A DNA stretch of 40,000 bases from Glandiceps talaboti. Its lineage: Eukaryota > Hemichordata > Enteropneusta > Spengelidae. The DNA lies in the NCBI RefSeq assembly GCF_964340395.1, contig NC_135559.1, forward strand, positions 7,826,259-7,866,258. The letters run 5' to 3'. A model generated the notes under the pieces. That model searched no databases and was not told the DNA's origin. It worked only from the letters and a program-made list of their open reading frames with translations. This document shows, piece by piece, positions 23,992 through 40,000 of the stretch (positions are counted from its first letter, which is position 1; every line of letters begins with the position of its first letter). A program made the position numbers and the translations under genes.

Positions 23992-24600
23992 GGCGCAGAC
24001 TGTGTCATAGCGCCCCCAAGGGTATGTGGTAGAAAATAAAGAAACTGTAATGCATATGACACATTGGTATATATGCGAAGATTTATATATGGTTTGGACT
24101 ACTTTTATGTTCAATAAAGATAAATTATAAATGTTGAATGGAATTTATTCTCAAGGTGTGTCTTTAGTTCTCATCTAGTTCACTATTCAAGTGTGTGTAT
24201 ACATCAACCTCAGTGAACTAGCTGATAACAGCTATAAAAGTTAAATAATGATAATACATTATTCCGTGTTGACCATCTCTAAGTTTATTGAACATAAAAG
24301 TAACCAAAACATATGTGGGTCTTCGCATAAATTTATGTCTCCAGTGAATGTGATGCCAGAAATATATATTTTGTTAAGTCTCGACAGCCATCATCGACAG
24401 CGATGAATCCCTTGTGTAGAACTCTTTTGTGAACATAACTTCGCTAATATTTTTCTTATCCATTCAGCCGATTGGAAAATACCTCCGGAAAAACTTCATC
24501 TTGGCATTTATCTAATAAGATAAAGCCATGATAAAGCAAATAAAACTAACACGTTTACATACAAGATGTTATGATTGTTTATACGAGAAATTAAATGACG
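23992..24600. other. Gene-free stretch upstream of the NT5DC gene
   Basis: AT-rich sequence; the promoter and 5' UTR of the NT5DC-like gene should lie in its distal part. No clear TATA box. Confidence 0.5.
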
Positions 24601-24630
24601 AGCACATATCGTAGCCTCGATTTCAAATAA

Positions 24631-38376
<13,746 letters not shown>

Positions 38377-39600
38377 TGGTAAGTTACAAACTTTTGCCCT
38401 TTCATCCCCCAAATCAAATATTATAGCTCAAATTTATAGCTGTGAAAATAGATGTAGAACCACTTTATAGAACTTGGAGATTTACTCACCCCGTTTTTAG
38501 CACAACTGAATAAGGGATAGTAGTGCTATAAGTATGGTAAAACATCAGTCAGTCTCTCTGTCTGTCTGTCCATCTGTCTGTCTGTCTGTCCGTCTGTCCA
38601 TTCGTCCTTCTGTCTGTCTGTCTGTCTGACCATCCGTCCATCCATCTCTGTCTGTCTATCTGTTAGGTTAAGTAGTGCTACAAGCATGCTTAAAAGTCTG
38701 TCCATCTCTCCGTCTCTCCATCTGCCCATTCATCTGTCCATACATCCATCCATCCTTTTATCTCTGTCTTTAGAGTTACGATGCACATCTTGCAATAGGG
38801 TTTGATCACTATATAAAGTATGTAAAACCTACAAATATGAAAAAATGTCATTTAAGATAAAACTAATGAGGCCTGTCAAGATATTACTGTTATAGTAATT
38901 AGTATACTAAATATTCTTATTTCATTCCTTCCAGTACATTATCAAGACCAAAGAATATCAAAGCAAGTCACAAAATATTGAAATATTTTGAACCATTATT
39001 TATCTATTTGACATCTGTGGTATATTAGAGTGACCCCATCTCCAACATCAAATTATTAATATGTAGTGGAACAGCGCCCTCTCTGGCAAGAATAAACAAG
39101 TGTCTGGACTGTTAATGTCATCTATAGTTATGGTGGCGATGACGACACTTGTTCCATAAAAAACATGTCAAGTGTTTAGAGAAGCTGGGAAAGGGTTTGT
39201 TACCAGGAATCCAATAAAAAGAAGATAGAGAGGAGAAAAAGGAAAAGCAGACTAACATGAAGATGATTTTTAATTTTTTTTTAACCGTTTTTTTTTTTTA
39301 AATCGACCAATCGACCCATAGTTGCCATGAAAAAGTAATGAGAAACATTTTTAAAAATAGGGTCACTCATATATTCTGGGCATTGTTGTGGTGTTAACGT
39401 TATGGCATTATTTGAGCTGAAATAACCAATATTTTTATCATAGATTTATGATTAGATAAACCGTCTTTGTAGTCATGGAAGCTATTTTTTGTGTCTGCAT
39501 TATTTACAAATATTGAAGATTTTTCTTTTGTCAATATTACCTGTTTGTCATGTTGACTTTTTTTGTGTAGTTTTTTTACTTCATTGTTGCCAGTATACTT
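38377..39600 (+). other. Probable NT5DC 3' UTR region
   Basis: Two bases after the stop is TG|GTAAGTT, a good donor, and at about 38935 TTCATTCCTTCCAG is a good acceptor, so the 3' UTR may be spliced. Because the stop is so close to the junction, this need not trigger decay. AATAAA occurs near 39089 and 39215. Degenerate (CTGT)n/(CATC)n lies at about 38540-38760. Confidence 0.5.
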
Positions 39601-39604
39601 GACT

Positions 39605-40000
39605 TTTACTACTATGGAAATCAAGCTATCGACAAACTAAGATAGACACAAACTAAAACTTACTGATGTATTACTATGGAAATCAAGCTACCGACAAACT
39701 CGTAGAGACACAAACTGAAACTTACTGATATACTACTATGGAAATCAAGCTACCGACAAACTAAGATAGACATAAGCTAAAACTTACTGATATACTACTA
39801 TGGAAATCAAGCTATAGGCAAACTAAGATAGACACAAACTAAAACTATTGTTGATATACTACTATGGAAATCAAGCTATAGGCAAACTAAGATAGACACA
39901 AACTAAAACTATTGTTGATATACTACTATGGAAATCAAGCTATAGGCAAACTAAGATAGACACAAACTAAAACTATTGTTGATGTACTACTATGGAAATC
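39605..40000. repeat. 62-64-bp tandem satellite, continues past right edge
   Basis: CTATGGAAATCAAGCT recurs at 39612, 39674, 39736, 39798, 39862, 39926 and 39990. The spacing is 62 bases for the first four and 64 for the later ones. The later units share TATAGGCAAAC and ACTATTGTTGAT, marking a second, more homogeneous subfamily. Confidence 0.93.

Overview
The window is animal nuclear DNA. It has three intron-split genes and one intronless gene, with GT-AG splice sites, many microsatellites and dense short foldback transposons. The repeat style and gene types fit a marine invertebrate deuterostome such as a hemichordate or lancelet; this is an inference and no species is claimed.

Layout: (1) 1-2.55 kb, minus strand: a secreted C-type lectin-like gene whose 3' end runs off the left edge. 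(2) 2.6-6.9 kb: no gene seen; a local duplication, palindromes, long compound microsatellites and a foldback MITE. (3) 7.07-11.18 kb, plus strand: a NEU1-type lysosomal sialidase in four exons. Its first interruption consists entirely of a TIR-bounded DNA element flanked by CCGG. (4) 11.2-19.9 kb: no gene seen; MITEs, inverted repeats and (CT)n. (5) 19.99-20.98 kb, minus strand: an intronless NHL-repeat beta-propeller protein. (6) 21-24.6 kb: repeats, including a hAT-like MITE with a perfect 8-bp target duplication. (7) 24.63-38.38 kb, plus strand: a complete 15-exon NT5DC2/NT5DC3-type mitochondrial HAD 5'-nucleotidase-domain gene, 546 codons, every junction in phase. Its introns hold a Foldback-type transposon nested in an older palindromic element, a LINE tail, dispersed TTAA-flanked MITEs, minisatellites and a 150-bp tandem array. 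(8) 38.4-40 kb: 3' UTR candidates and a 62-64-bp satellite running off the right edge.

The genes do not form a pathway; they are neighbours in a repeat-rich region. The most notable signals are the element that acts as, or imitates, an intron in the sialidase; the foldback-in-palindrome nest with a 9-bp target duplication; tandem copies of a 3' splice site just upstream of NT5DC exon 2; and one TTAA-bounded MITE family present five times.
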